A stretch of 64,000 bases of DNA from Caldilineaceae bacterium (GTDB taxonomy: Bacteria > Chloroflexota > Anaerolineae > Caldilineales > Caldilineaceae). The number at the start of each line of letters is the position of its first letter. The stretch's first letter is position 1. The notes beneath the pieces were generated by a model that saw nothing but the letters and a program-made list of their open reading frames with translations, was not told the origin of the DNA and did no database searches. The position numbers were made by a program, and so were the translations under genes. Below, piece by piece: positions 37,001 to 47,506 of this stretch. The stretch lies in assembly GCA_011523365.1 (NCBI GenBank), contig WTGY01000199.1, forward strand, positions 1-64,000, read 5' to 3'.

Positions 37001-38257
37001 TTACTCCATACCGAAACCGGAAACCTGGCTGAAACCGCCTTCTGCGACCTGGAAGATCTGTACACCGCCTGCGCCGCATTCGCCTATGCCGTCGCACTTG
37101 ATGGTGCCGGTCAGTCCCTCAAATGCATCGACTGAGCGGATAGCGGAGATCAGTTCCTCTCTGTCTATTACGAGGTTGCCGCTGTCATCAACGGAGGCAA
37201 CCGCTTTAATCGCGGCCGCAATCAACTTCACCGAATCGTAGCTCTGACTGTGGAAGGGACCGAGATCGTCGGGGCTGACGCCGTATTTTTCCATGTACTT
37301 GGCGTCGAACTCCGCGTTCATCTCTTCCGAGTCGGCGCCGGCAACGAACGAAATGTAGGTGCCCTCAGCCGCGTCGCCGGCAGCTTCGAGGTACTGCTGT
37401 GTGTAGGCGCCGTCAACGCTCATGAAGGCCGTCTCCTCGAGACCGGGAGTCTCCGTCATCTGCTGGGCGATCAGGCCGGCCTCAGTCGAGTAGCCGCCGA
37501 AGAAGATGAGCTGCGGCCCGTCTGCACCAACTCTGGCCAGCATGGCGCGAAAGTCGGTATCTCCTACCTGGACGCCTTCAAAGCTGGAGACTTCGCCATC
37601 CAGAGCGGCAACACCGCTCTGGAAGATTTCCGACAGCCCCTTTCCATAGTCGGAGTTGTCGTGGACAACCGCGACCTTGGTGAGTCCGAGATTGTTGACC
37701 ACAAAGTCGGCGTCGATGGCACCCTGGAGGGCATCGCTCAAGGCTACGCGGTTACAGACGTCGCAGTCGGCGGAAGTGATGTCCGGGTTGGTGGCGCTCG
37801 GACTGACAAAGGGGATCCGCGCCTCCTGAAGAATCGGTACCAGACCGAATGTCTCGCCGGAGCAAGTGCCGCCGGTAACGGCGACTATTGTCTCGTCGGC
37901 CGCGAACTTATTGCCAACGTTTGTGCCTTGCGTACCGTCGCAGGCACCGTCCTCAGCCACCAGCTCAAACATGAAGCCTTCAAGGCCCCCCATGGCGTTG
38001 AGGTCGTCGATGGCCAGTTCCGCGCCGTGGCGGATATTTAGACCGGGGTCAGGTATCGGTCCGGTCAGGGCAAAGGAGCCGCCGATCCGGATCACCCCGC
38101 CCGAGGCGATGACCACCTTCCCGCTCATGTCTGCAGCGGCTTCCTCCATGGGCGCCTCTTCTGCAGGGGCTTCGGCCGCCGGCTGCGGTGCCACGCATGC
38201 GGCTAACATCAGCGCGGCAACCAGGAACAGACTGAAAAACCTAAGTTGCTTTGTCAT
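37001..38257 (-). CDS. livK: branched-chain amino acid-type ABC substrate-binding lipoprotein
   Basis: A 418-residue type I periplasmic-binding protein, lipid-anchored at Cys21 (LMLAAC). An Ala/Glu/Pro linker precedes the binding domain, which starts IRIGGSFALTGPIPD. Two cysteine pairs (DGACDGTQ ... GGTCSGE and DCDVCNR) may form disulfides. AGGAGG lies seven bases before ATG inside a small palindrome. First gene of livKHMGF. The ligand may be a branched-chain amino acid or another hydrophobic or amide compound. Confidence 0.92.
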   Translation of the reverse strand: MTKQLRFFSLFLVAALMLAACVAPQPAAEAPAEEAPMEEAAADMSGKVVIASGGVIRIGGSFALTGPIPDPGLNIRHGAELAIDDLNAMGGLEGFMFELVAEDGACDGTQGTNVGNKFAADETIVAVTGGTCSGETFGLVPILQEARIPFVSPSATNPDITSADCDVCNRVALSDALQGAIDADFVVNNLGLTKVAVVHDNSDYGKGLSEIFQSGVAALDGEVSSFEGVQVGDTDFRAMLARVGADGPQLIFFGGYSTEAGLIAQQMTETPGLEETAFMSVDGAYTQQYLEAAGDAAEGTYISFVAGADSEEMNAEFDAKYMEKYGVSPDDLGPFHSQSYDSVKLIAAAIKAVASVDDSGNLVIDREELISAIRSVDAFEGLTGTIKCDGIGECGAGGVQIFQVAEGGFSQVSGFGME

Positions 38258-38371
38258 TTGGACCTCCTAGGTCAAAACGCCTTCCATGAGAGTGGGAGTT
38301 ATGTCCAGGTGTAAGGCACCTTATGCGACTAGGAAACAAGCTAGTCCCAAAATAGGGAGATTCTCAATCCA

Positions 38372-38401
38372 ATTATAGTTGAATGCGCCAAATTCAGGCA
38401 A
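38372..38401 (-). promoter_or_regulatory. promoter of the livKHMGF operon
   Basis: On the - strand, TTGCCT (38401-38396) and TATAAT (38377-38372) are 18 bases apart, giving a leader of roughly 110 bases. A GACTAG/CTAGTC inverted repeat (38327-38346) lies in that leader. Confidence 0.6.
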
Positions 38402-38518
38402 GACCATTTCCCAGAAACCTGCATCCCAATATGGGGGTGAACTTTCCTGTCCCTCGGGTAGCAACGGTGCCGGGTCCAGTCCACTTTCAACCCTGAAGTA
38501 GTTGAAGCGCCTTCTCTG

Positions 38519-38546
38519 ACCACTAACCACTAACCACTGACCACTG
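38519..38546. repeat. four-copy 7-bp tandem repeat
   Basis: ACCACTA twice, then ACCACTG twice, in direct tandem. It lies in the gene-free region upstream of livK, 40 bases from the GC-rich hairpin repeat. Confidence 0.7.
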
Positions 38547-38586
38547 CAGTTTGGGCGGTCGGGCCTAGTCGGCCCTCCCTTGTGCG

Positions 38587-38611
38587 GGGGCTCCGCCCCC
38601 GCAACGCCCCC
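38587..38611. repeat. GC-rich hairpin repeat, copy 2
   Basis: Identical over 25 bases to the first bases of the window. The core can fold as GGGGGC-TCC-GCCCCC. Intergenic, as is copy 1. Confidence 0.65.
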
Positions 38612-40085
38612 CCAACAACATGCCTCATCGACCGGGTGCCGATATTCGTAACGGGTGCCTAATCGAAAGTGTCCAGCCAGACCACGTCCCGCCAGTCCCA
38701 TCAGATCCCCGCAGGTGCCGGCCCTGTTCCTGCCCTCGCACCCGCCCCAACTGACGGACTCCACCGTACGGCCAGGCCTGGGGCCTGACCTGTTGGCTAT
38801 ATGCGAAGCACAGGTGACTGAAACCTCAATCCCCCAAACTATTGAAACCCGAACTCAAAAGTTGCGCGAAAATGTCACCAAAATGGCGTCCATTCTGTGC
38901 TAAAATGTAACTGAAATGATCTGACCGTCAACGGATTCCTTGCAAGAAAGGACAGTTCCAAAAGAAGACAAGCACGCGTCGCCGAAACCACGACTGCAGC
39001 GCCCCATCCTTCGTCCACGCCAGTTTGCCCGAAATTCAAGCAGGTAGTCGCCGTGAGTCTTCCCTCCGCGAACTCATTCTGGAGGACGCCCAAACCAGGA
39101 GCCGACCCCCGATACGGGCCGGCAGACGCCAATAGCGCTCCTGCAAAAGAGCCAAAGGGAAACCCAACCGACATAGCCCGACTTGATCCGACTTTAATCG
39201 CACAAACGGAAAACGCTCGCAAACGCACGCAAACTCTCGTGAACTCTTGTAAACTCTCGTACAACACACGCAAACACTCGTCACACTGCGCCCGCGACCG
39301 AAGACACCCGCCATCCTGAAAATCCAAAAAAATCCAGCAAATCCTGATTCAGACAACCCGCAAACGCACGCAAACTCTCGTGAACTCTTGCAAACTCTCG
39401 TACAACACTCGCAAACACTCGTCACACTGCGCCCGCGACCGAAGACACCCGCCATCCTGAAAATCCAAAAAAATCCAGCAAATCCTGATTCAGACAACCC
39501 GCAAACGCACGCAAACTCTCGTGAACTCTTGCAAACTCTCGTACAACACTCGCAAACACTCGTCACACTGCGCCCGCGACCGAAGACACCCGCCATCCTG
39601 AAAATCCAAAAAAATCCAGCAAATCCTGATTCAGACAACCCGCAAACGCACGCAAACTCTCGTGAACTCTTGCAAACTCTCGTACAACACTCGCAAACAC
39701 TCGTCACACTGCGTCCGCGACCGAAGACTCCCGCCATCCCGATAATCCAAAAAAATCCAGCAAATCCTGATTCAGACAACCACGCAACCAAAAAGAGCCC
39801 TGACAGGCCTGTCGGCTTACCGTTTCTGCTGAATAGAGATCGGCCTTCCCGATATCTCAGAGAAACCAACCAAGTGAATGCACTTTGAAGGCTTTTCCTA
39901 CCTGCGAATCAAATTGCGACTGCCCTGCTCCCTTCAGTGCCCGATATCGTCAGAAGCCTGAATATGTGGTAAACTCTGCACGCGCAGCCAAACTTTCGCC
40001 CATGCCTGCTTGATGGACATGTCATTAGGCACAGGAGGACGTTTGGCCTTTCTGTGTGCATTTACCATTCCACTCTACCCTTCAC
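38612..40085. other. gene-free region containing the 141-bp tandem repeats
   Basis: Together with the livK upstream region this makes about 1.8 kb without a convincing gene. Open frames at 39036-39869 (-) and 39388-39888 (+) exist only because the repeat unit is a multiple of three. Outside the repeats I see nothing recognisable. Confidence 0.6.
39220..39782. repeat. four 141-bp tandem repeats
   Basis: Units begin at 39220, 39361, 39502 and 39643. Units 2 and 3 are identical by eye; unit 1 differs from them at about two bases and unit 4 at several, and ends imperfectly. Each unit has an internal half of CAAAC/CTCGT words spaced 9-11 bases and a half of ATCC words spaced 9-10 bases. There are no unique spacers, so it is not a CRISPR array. 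Confidence 0.95.
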
Positions 40086-42152
<2,067 letters not shown>

Positions 42153-42157
42153 CAGGC

Positions 42158-42187
42158 TTGTCAGCAGTCCCGTCTTTCAGCTAAAAT
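42158..42187 (+). promoter_or_regulatory. promoter of coaE-dnaJ
   Basis: TTGTCA (42158-42163) and TAAAAT (42182-42187), 18-base spacer, 44 bases before the coaE start. Confidence 0.55.
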
Positions 42188-42230
42188 AGGGCCAAATCGG
42201 GGCAACCATCTGCAAAAGGTTAAAACAGAA

Positions 42231-42863
42231 ATGTCGCGAAAATCGCTGGTAATCGGGTTGACTGGAAACATCGCTACGGGCAAGAGCACGATTCTCAACT
42301 ACCTGATGGAAAAATGTGCCTTCATCATCGATGCTGACAAGCTGGGCCACCGCGTGATCGAGCCGGGCGGTCAGGCTTACGATGCCGTTGTGCGCGCTTT
42401 CGGACGCGAGATTCTGAGAGAAGACGGTACGATCGATCGCAAGAAACTTGGCAAAATCGTCTTCTCAAATCCGCTTGATCTGGGCAGGCTGGAGAAGATT
42501 GTCCACCCTAAAATCTTCGACTTGGGCAAGCAGGAGATTGCCGACAACGACGCCCCCATTATCGTCCTGGAAGCAATTAAGCTTCTTGAGGCGGGCCTGA
42601 TGTCCACCCTTTGCGATGAAATCTGGGTCGTCACCTCCAGCTTGACTACCCAGCTGCGTCGACTTCTGGAATCGCGCAGTATGGAGGAGAGCGAGGCCCG
42701 GCGAATGATCGATCTGCAGCCTCCCCAGGCCGCCAAGGTAAACCAGGCCGATCGCGTCATCGACAACGATGGAAGCCTTGCTGAGTTGCACGCTCAGCTG
42801 GACGCAATCTGGGATGACCTGAAGCGGCGCTATCCGCGGCGGATGACGGCGCTTCCAAGATAG
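42231..42863 (+). CDS. coaE: dephospho-CoA kinase
   Basis: A 210-residue P-loop kinase for the last step of coenzyme A synthesis. Walker A is GLTGNIATGKST; DADKLGHRVIEPGGQAYDAVVRAFG and IVHPKI are the family's substrate-binding landmarks; QADRVIDNDGSL ends the fold. AAAGG precedes the ATG. It is followed closely by a small membrane protein and dnaJ. Confidence 0.95.
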   Translation: MSRKSLVIGLTGNIATGKSTILNYLMEKCAFIIDADKLGHRVIEPGGQAYDAVVRAFGREILREDGTIDRKKLGKIVFSNPLDLGRLEKIVHPKIFDLGKQEIADNDAPIIVLEAIKLLEAGLMSTLCDEIWVVTSSLTTQLRRLLESRSMEESEARRMIDLQPPQAAKVNQADRVIDNDGSLAELHAQLDAIWDDLKRRYPRRMTALPR

Positions 42864-42879
42864 AGGAGTCCGAAAGAAA

Positions 42880-43071
42880 ATGGACTTTTTGAGACGTTTC
42901 TGGGCCGATCATACAGTCCTGTCCAATTGGACTGTCCTTGCCATCGGTTTTGTCGTGATACTGCTTTTCAGCGCAAGAAACGTTGGCTTTGACGGCGCGC
43001 AGTGGGCTGCCTTAATCGGGGTAACCGTGGGCTTGGCCGGACTGTGCGCATGGATCATCAGCTGGGAATAA
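42880..43071 (+). CDS. small two-helix membrane protein, function unknown
   Basis: A 63-residue protein with two hydrophobic segments (NWTVLAIGFVVILLFSA and WAALIGVTVGLAGLCAWII). It lies 16 bases after coaE and 4 bases before dnaJ, so it is translated as part of that operon. GAGGAG lies upstream of the ATG. No family recognised. Confidence 0.65.
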   Translation: MDFLRRFWADHTVLSNWTVLAIGFVVILLFSARNVGFDGAQWAALIGVTVGLAGLCAWIISWE

Positions 43072-43075
43072 CTTA

Positions 43076-44197
43076 ATGAGCGAAAAGCGCGACTATTACG
43101 AAGTGCTTGGCATCGAGCGGGGCGCTGATGAACAGACTCTCAAGCGTGCCTTCCGCAAGCTGGCGCAGCAGTATCATCCGGACGTGAATCCGGAGGAAGA
43201 CGCCGAAGCAAAGTTCAAGGAAATCAACGAGGCCTACCAGGTATTGAGCGATCCCCAGAAACGGGCCGTCTATGACCGGTTTGGGCATTCCGGTCTGGGT
43301 GGATCAGGAGGCTTCAGCGATTTCAGTCAAGGATTCGGCGACCTGGGAAGCATATTCGAGGAGGTTTTCGGATTTGGCGGCATGGGGCGCGGGAACCGGC
43401 GGGCGCCCCGCCGTGGCGCCGACCTCCGCGTAGACATCACGTTGAGCTTCGAAGATGCAGCATTTGGCACGCAAGAGGAAATTGAGGTGCCGCGCATGGA
43501 GGACTGTGACGCCTGTCAGGGAAGCGGCGCCGAGCCCGGTACCACCCCCGAAAGATGTCCAACCTGCGGCGGCAGCGGCGAGGTACAGCGCCGTCAGCAG
43601 AGCCCGCTGTTTGGTACGATAGTCACGGCAGCTACCTGCCCCGCATGCCACGGAGAAGGCGAAGTTATCTCTACGGCTTGCATCCAATGCAACGGCCGTA
43701 AGCGAGTTCAGGTTACCCGCAAGATCAAGGTCAATGTTCCCGCCGGCGTTGACAACGGAACACGCATTCGCCTGGCAGGAGAGGGCGAAGCCGGTACCTT
43801 GGGGGGTCCGCGCGGCAATCTGTACGTAATGATCAGCGTTGAAGATCATCCCGATTTTGTAAGGGATGAGTTCGATATCCATCTGGAATTGCCCATCAGT
43901 ATCCCGCAGGCAACGCTGGGCGCAACGGTAGACATCCCTACTTTAGGGGGCGGGACGGAAAGTCTCGACATTCCTGCCGGAACGCAAACAGGTAGGAGTT
44001 TTCGTAAGGCTGGAATGGGTATCGCCCGCCTGCAGCGCAGCGGGAGAGGCGACATGATCGTAACGGTTAAGCTGGTGACGCCAACCGACCTGAATGACGA
44101 GCAGGAGACGCTGATGCGTCAACTGGCCGAAAGCCTGGGCGATGACGTGCATGAACCGCGGCGAGGCCTCCTCGACCGCATCTTGAGGCCTGAGTAG
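43076..44197 (+). CDS. dnaJ: chaperone DnaJ
   Basis: A 373-residue type A Hsp40. The J domain (1-70) has YHPDVN with the HPD triad; a Gly/Phe-rich stretch follows; the zinc region has four CxxCxGxG-like repeats (CDACQGSG, CPTCGGSG, CPACHGEG, CIQCNGRK); the C-terminal substrate-binding domains are complete. It works with DnaK and GrpE, whose genes are not in this window. Confidence 0.96.
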   Translation: MSEKRDYYEVLGIERGADEQTLKRAFRKLAQQYHPDVNPEEDAEAKFKEINEAYQVLSDPQKRAVYDRFGHSGLGGSGGFSDFSQGFGDLGSIFEEVFGFGGMGRGNRRAPRRGADLRVDITLSFEDAAFGTQEEIEVPRMEDCDACQGSGAEPGTTPERCPTCGGSGEVQRRQQSPLFGTIVTAATCPACHGEGEVISTACIQCNGRKRVQVTRKIKVNVPAGVDNGTRIRLAGEGEAGTLGGPRGNLYVMISVEDHPDFVRDEFDIHLELPISIPQATLGATVDIPTLGGGTESLDIPAGTQTGRSFRKAGMGIARLQRSGRGDMIVTVKLVTPTDLNDEQETLMRQLAESLGDDVHEPRRGLLDRILRPE

Positions 44198-44248
44198 CAG
44201 ATCACTGGCTAGCTCGCGACATTAGTGTCCCGTAACGGCCCCCCGAGT

Positions 44249-45169
44249 TTAGGCGGCAGGGTTGCGGAATCGGGTCAGAGCGGCCAGTTTGGGCCAGGAC
44301 TGCAGCAGGATTCCGGCCAGTATCAGCAAAAGTCCCGATACCGCTGACGCGTGCACTGGTTCGTTGAGAAAGACCCTTACTAGCGGCAAGGAGAGTACAG
44401 GCGTCAGGTAGAGCAGGTTGGAAACGATGAACGTCTCCCCGTGTTCCAGCGCCTTGAACCAGAAAAGGTAGCTGACACCGTTGACCAGCAGGCCGTTATA
44501 GAGTATCCAACCCCAAACCGACGCGGACGGTAGCGGCAGATTGCCAGTCACGGCGACGGCCATTCCTGAGCATATGAGGGCGGCGCAAAAGTAAATGAAC
44601 GCAGCAATCGTCAGGTCAAATTTTGCCCGGTTGCCCAGGATTGAGAAGAGGGCAAAGACGAATGCGCCGCAGAGGGCCAGCAGGTTTCCCGACAAATTCT
44701 CCACTTGAAACGATACCATCTGCCCCCGAGTTACAATCAACACGACGCCACCGAAACTGATCGCAATTGCAGTCAGGCGGACAGCCGTTAACCTCTGGCC
44801 CAGCAGCGGCACCGCCAGCAGACTGACCAGAATAGGCCAGGTGTAGGCGAGAACGAAGCCCTCCGCTGCTGAGGTATTCGCAAAGGCGCCGTATAGAAGC
44901 ACGTAATAGAGGAAGGCCCCCAAAAAGCCCAGCCAGCTCAGATGAGCGAAGTCACGCAGCGAGTACTGGAAAAGGATGGCACACTTGCGTTGCCACAATG
45001 CCAGCATTCCAAGAGCAATCGCCGAGAACACTGTGCTGTAGAAGAGCATCTGCAGATTGTTCAACTCAACCAGGATCTTCTTCGAGGCCACCGGAATCGA
45101 GGCCCACAACAGAATACACAGGGCGAGGTTAAGATAGGATTTCTTGCGCAGGGTCATAGCAAAGGACAA
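44249..45169 (-). CDS. EamA/DMT family transporter
   Basis: A 306-residue protein with ten hydrophobic helices in two EamA halves (SYLNLALCILLWASIPVASKK and the repeat starting LLALCGAFVFALFSILGNRAK). Members export amino acids or metabolites. A TTG at 45169 has AGGA eight bases upstream; an ATG four codons later is the alternative. It converges with dnaJ and is divergent from prmA. Confidence 0.85.
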   Translation of the reverse strand: MSFAMTLRKKSYLNLALCILLWASIPVASKKILVELNNLQMLFYSTVFSAIALGMLALWQRKCAILFQYSLRDFAHLSWLGFLGAFLYYVLLYGAFANTSAAEGFVLAYTWPILVSLLAVPLLGQRLTAVRLTAIAISFGGVVLIVTRGQMVSFQVENLSGNLLALCGAFVFALFSILGNRAKFDLTIAAFIYFCAALICSGMAVAVTGNLPLPSASVWGWILYNGLLVNGVSYLFWFKALEHGETFIVSNLLYLTPVLSLPLVRVFLNEPVHASAVSGLLLILAGILLQSWPKLAALTRFRNPAA

Positions 45170-45292
45170 AGTGGAATTCCTGGGCCCGAAGCGTCAAAGT
45201 GGCATGAAGCGACATCCCAATCCAGCAGGAGTGTGATAGTACCGCGCGGTTGCGGGCACTCCAAGAACCGAAAGCGGTCGAACAAACCCTTC

Positions 45293-46270
45293 ATGTACGA
45301 AGACGAGCTAGTCGAGATAGCAGTTGAGGTCGACGGCGAGGCTGCCGAGGCCGTCGTTGAGCTCTTCAACCGCTACAACGGCGGCGACTGGATTGAGGAC
45401 AGCGCAGCCGGTGAAGTCTCTGGCGGCGGGGCGGTGGTGGAGTCGACCGGCTATGACGACTTCGGCAGCCCGGTGCCTGGCGAATTCAGGATGCTGGTGA
45501 AGACCTACCTTAAGCCGGGCCCGCGCGGCCGCAGGACTCGGAGGCAGATTGAAGAGGGGTTGTGGCGACTGAGCCTCCTGTATCCGATGCCGGAACCAGT
45601 CGCGCGAACTGTACGGGAGGAAGACTGGGCGCACGCCTGGAAGCGGCACTACAAGCCCTTTCGCATAGGCCGGCGTGTGCTGCTGACCCCGGCTTGGGAA
45701 GAGCCGGAGCCTCTGCCCGGCGACGTAGTTGTCCGGCTCGAACCTGGCATGGCATTTGGCACGGGTCTGCACCCTACGACGCGACTCTGCATGGCTGCCC
45801 TGGAGAAGTGGTTGCGGCCTGGCGACGCCTTCTTGGATATTGGAACGGGAAGCGGTGTCCTCTCCATCGCGGCCGCAAAGCTGGGCGCAGCGCCGGTTTG
45901 GGCGACCGACATTGATCCGCTGGCCATCCGGGCTGCGAAGGACAACGCTCTGCGCAACGAAACTGCGCTTTCACCTGACGAACTGCACATTGAGCAAGGA
46001 TCTGTGCCTGCGGGCCAGGCTGGTCGCTTCAACGTAATCGCCGCCAACATTCTGGCGGAGGTCCTGGTTGGCCTGTTTGATTGTGCCTATGACAACATAC
46101 CCCTTGCCGAGCCTCTTGCTCCAGGAGGCCACCTGATTCTATCAGGCATCCTCGAAGAGAAGTCGGGGATGGTTCTGTCGGCCGCTGCTCCACATGGGCT
46201 GAAGGAGGTCGAGCGCAGGCAGGAGGGGGACTGGGTCGCTCTGGTGGTGCGAAGAGAACATGCCGGCTGA
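45293..46270 (+). CDS. prmA: ribosomal protein L11 methyltransferase
   Basis: A 325-residue SAM enzyme trimethylating ribosomal protein L11. The N-terminal substrate-recognition part is followed by GMAFGTGLHPTTRLCM and SAM motif FLDIGTGSGVLSIAAAKLGA, then ANILAEVLVGL (the NxL active-site-like motif). The open frame extends 117 codons upstream, but that overlaps the divergent transporter; ATG 45293 gives normal length. The last 11 bases overlap rsmE, a conserved gene pair. Confidence 0.92.
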   Translation: MYEDELVEIAVEVDGEAAEAVVELFNRYNGGDWIEDSAAGEVSGGGAVVESTGYDDFGSPVPGEFRMLVKTYLKPGPRGRRTRRQIEEGLWRLSLLYPMPEPVARTVREEDWAHAWKRHYKPFRIGRRVLLTPAWEEPEPLPGDVVVRLEPGMAFGTGLHPTTRLCMAALEKWLRPGDAFLDIGTGSGVLSIAAAKLGAAPVWATDIDPLAIRAAKDNALRNETALSPDELHIEQGSVPAGQAGRFNVIAANILAEVLVGLFDCAYDNIPLAEPLAPGGHLILSGILEEKSGMVLSAAAPHGLKEVERRQEGDWVALVVRREHAG

Positions 46271-47021
46271 CGTTCGCAGCAGGGTCGGCAGAGACCATTG
46301 GTTCTTCCTGACGGGAATGCGCGTCGAGCGCGACCGGAGGGTCGATCTGACGCCCATTTCACACCAGCTGCGCAATGTCCTGCGCCTCAGGCAGGGCAGC
46401 CTGATCACCTTGCTCGACGGGAGTGGCGCGGCCTATTCGACCCGGATCGAAGCTCTTGATGCTGAATGGGCGATGGGTCGCGTATTGAGCAAGGAGTCCG
46501 TGCAGGGTGAGCCCGGCGTCGAGCTGACTCTCTACCAATGCGTGTTGAAGCGGGAACGATTTGAGTGGGTGCTGCAGAAAGGTACCGAGCTGGGCGTGAG
46601 CAGGTTCGTTCCGGTAATCAGCAGCCGGACGGTGGTGCGCCCTGCAGTGAGACTGCTGCCAAAATATGAACGCTGGCGCGCCATCATTCGGGAGGCGGCC
46701 GAGCAGTGCCGTCGAGGCCGGCTTCCCTCCCTCGGAGACCCACTCTCTTGGGACCAAGCCGTTGAGCAGGGCACATGCCACCGTATTTTGGCCTGGGAAG
46801 AGGCAGACGAGACCAATTCAAGGTGGCGTCCCGATCTAGGCAAAGCGGGCCAGGTTTCTCTGCTGGTTGGGCCTGAAGGTGGTATCAGCAGGGAAGAGGC
46901 ATCAGTGGCAACCCAACGGGGGTGGCTCCCGATGTCGCTTGGCCAAAGAGTTTTGCGCGCCGAGACCGCGGCGGTTGCTGCATCAACGATCGTCCTGCAC
47001 ACTGCTGGCGAGCTTGGTTGA
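46260..47021 (+). CDS. rsmE: 16S rRNA (uracil1498-N3)-methyltransferase
   Basis: A 253-residue SPOUT methyltransferase. The N-terminal PUA-like part includes HQLRNVLRLRQGSLITLLDG; the knotted domain has KGTELGVSRFVPVISSRTV, IREAAEQCRRGRLP, LLVGPEGGISREE and LGQRVLRAETAAVAA. The gene overlaps prmA by 11 bases. Confidence 0.94.
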   Translation: MPADVRSRVGRDHWFFLTGMRVERDRRVDLTPISHQLRNVLRLRQGSLITLLDGSGAAYSTRIEALDAEWAMGRVLSKESVQGEPGVELTLYQCVLKRERFEWVLQKGTELGVSRFVPVISSRTVVRPAVRLLPKYERWRAIIREAAEQCRRGRLPSLGDPLSWDQAVEQGTCHRILAWEEADETNSRWRPDLGKAGQVSLLVGPEGGISREEASVATQRGWLPMSLGQRVLRAETAAVAASTIVLHTAGELG

Positions 47022-47076
47022 AAGGACGATGCCTTGAATAGTGATCGGCCGTGACCGAACGAATTCGCGACTACGC

Positions 47077-47106
47077 TTGACAGGCTACTTGCTTTCATCG
47101 TACAAT
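47077..47106 (+). promoter_or_regulatory. promoter of the sugar-type ABC operon
   Basis: TTGACA (47077-47082) and TACAAT (47101-47106), 18-base spacer. The first gene starts about 390 bases further on, so the transcript would have a long leader. Confidence 0.65.
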
Positions 47107-47506
47107 CGCTCCGTCCATACTGCGAGCTTCTAATATCACTTCACCAGTCTTTAGGTTCCTTCCAGTGGAAGACGCGCCACCTCGAGACGAAGACGCGCGC
47201 AAAATGAATGACCGGTGCTTCGAGCGTCCGCCAGGGTTGGACGAATCTGGCTTCAAACTGGATCAGGAAATTGGTCCATGCGCTTCGATTATTCAGGCTG
47301 AAGAACCGTGGGTCAATTCAGCCTCAGATCACCACTTGGCAAGTGCGACCATATGGACAGCTTGACCGAAGCCTGGCTGCCAAATGGTCTTCGCTGCGCT
47401 CGCATGAGTAACTGCAAGGTGGCCCACGTCCCTTGAGAACACACCTACTACTTGAAATGATTGGGAAGCACTGGCATTTAACCAACGAGGACAAAGGAGA
47501 GGCACG
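47107..47506 (+). other. long untranslated leader of the ABC operon
   Basis: About 400 bases between the only good promoter and the first start codon. I found no gene and could not match a known riboswitch by eye. AAAGGAGAGG just before 47507 is the ribosome site of the binding protein. Confidence 0.4.

Noticed and set aside
38321-38764. 147-codon frame on - upstream of livK
   Set aside because: It runs through the livK promoter, the heptamer repeat and the GC-rich palindrome, and has no motif or ribosome site.
39220-39782. CRISPR array
   Set aside because: The repeats are contiguous 141-bp units without unique spacers, and no cas genes are present.
44198-44248. Terminator between convergent dnaJ and the EamA transporter
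   Set aside because: No stable hairpin with T-run could be drawn in the 50-base gap.
47107-47506. Known riboswitch in the long leader
   Set aside because: No conserved core that I could recognise by eye; needs a covariance search.
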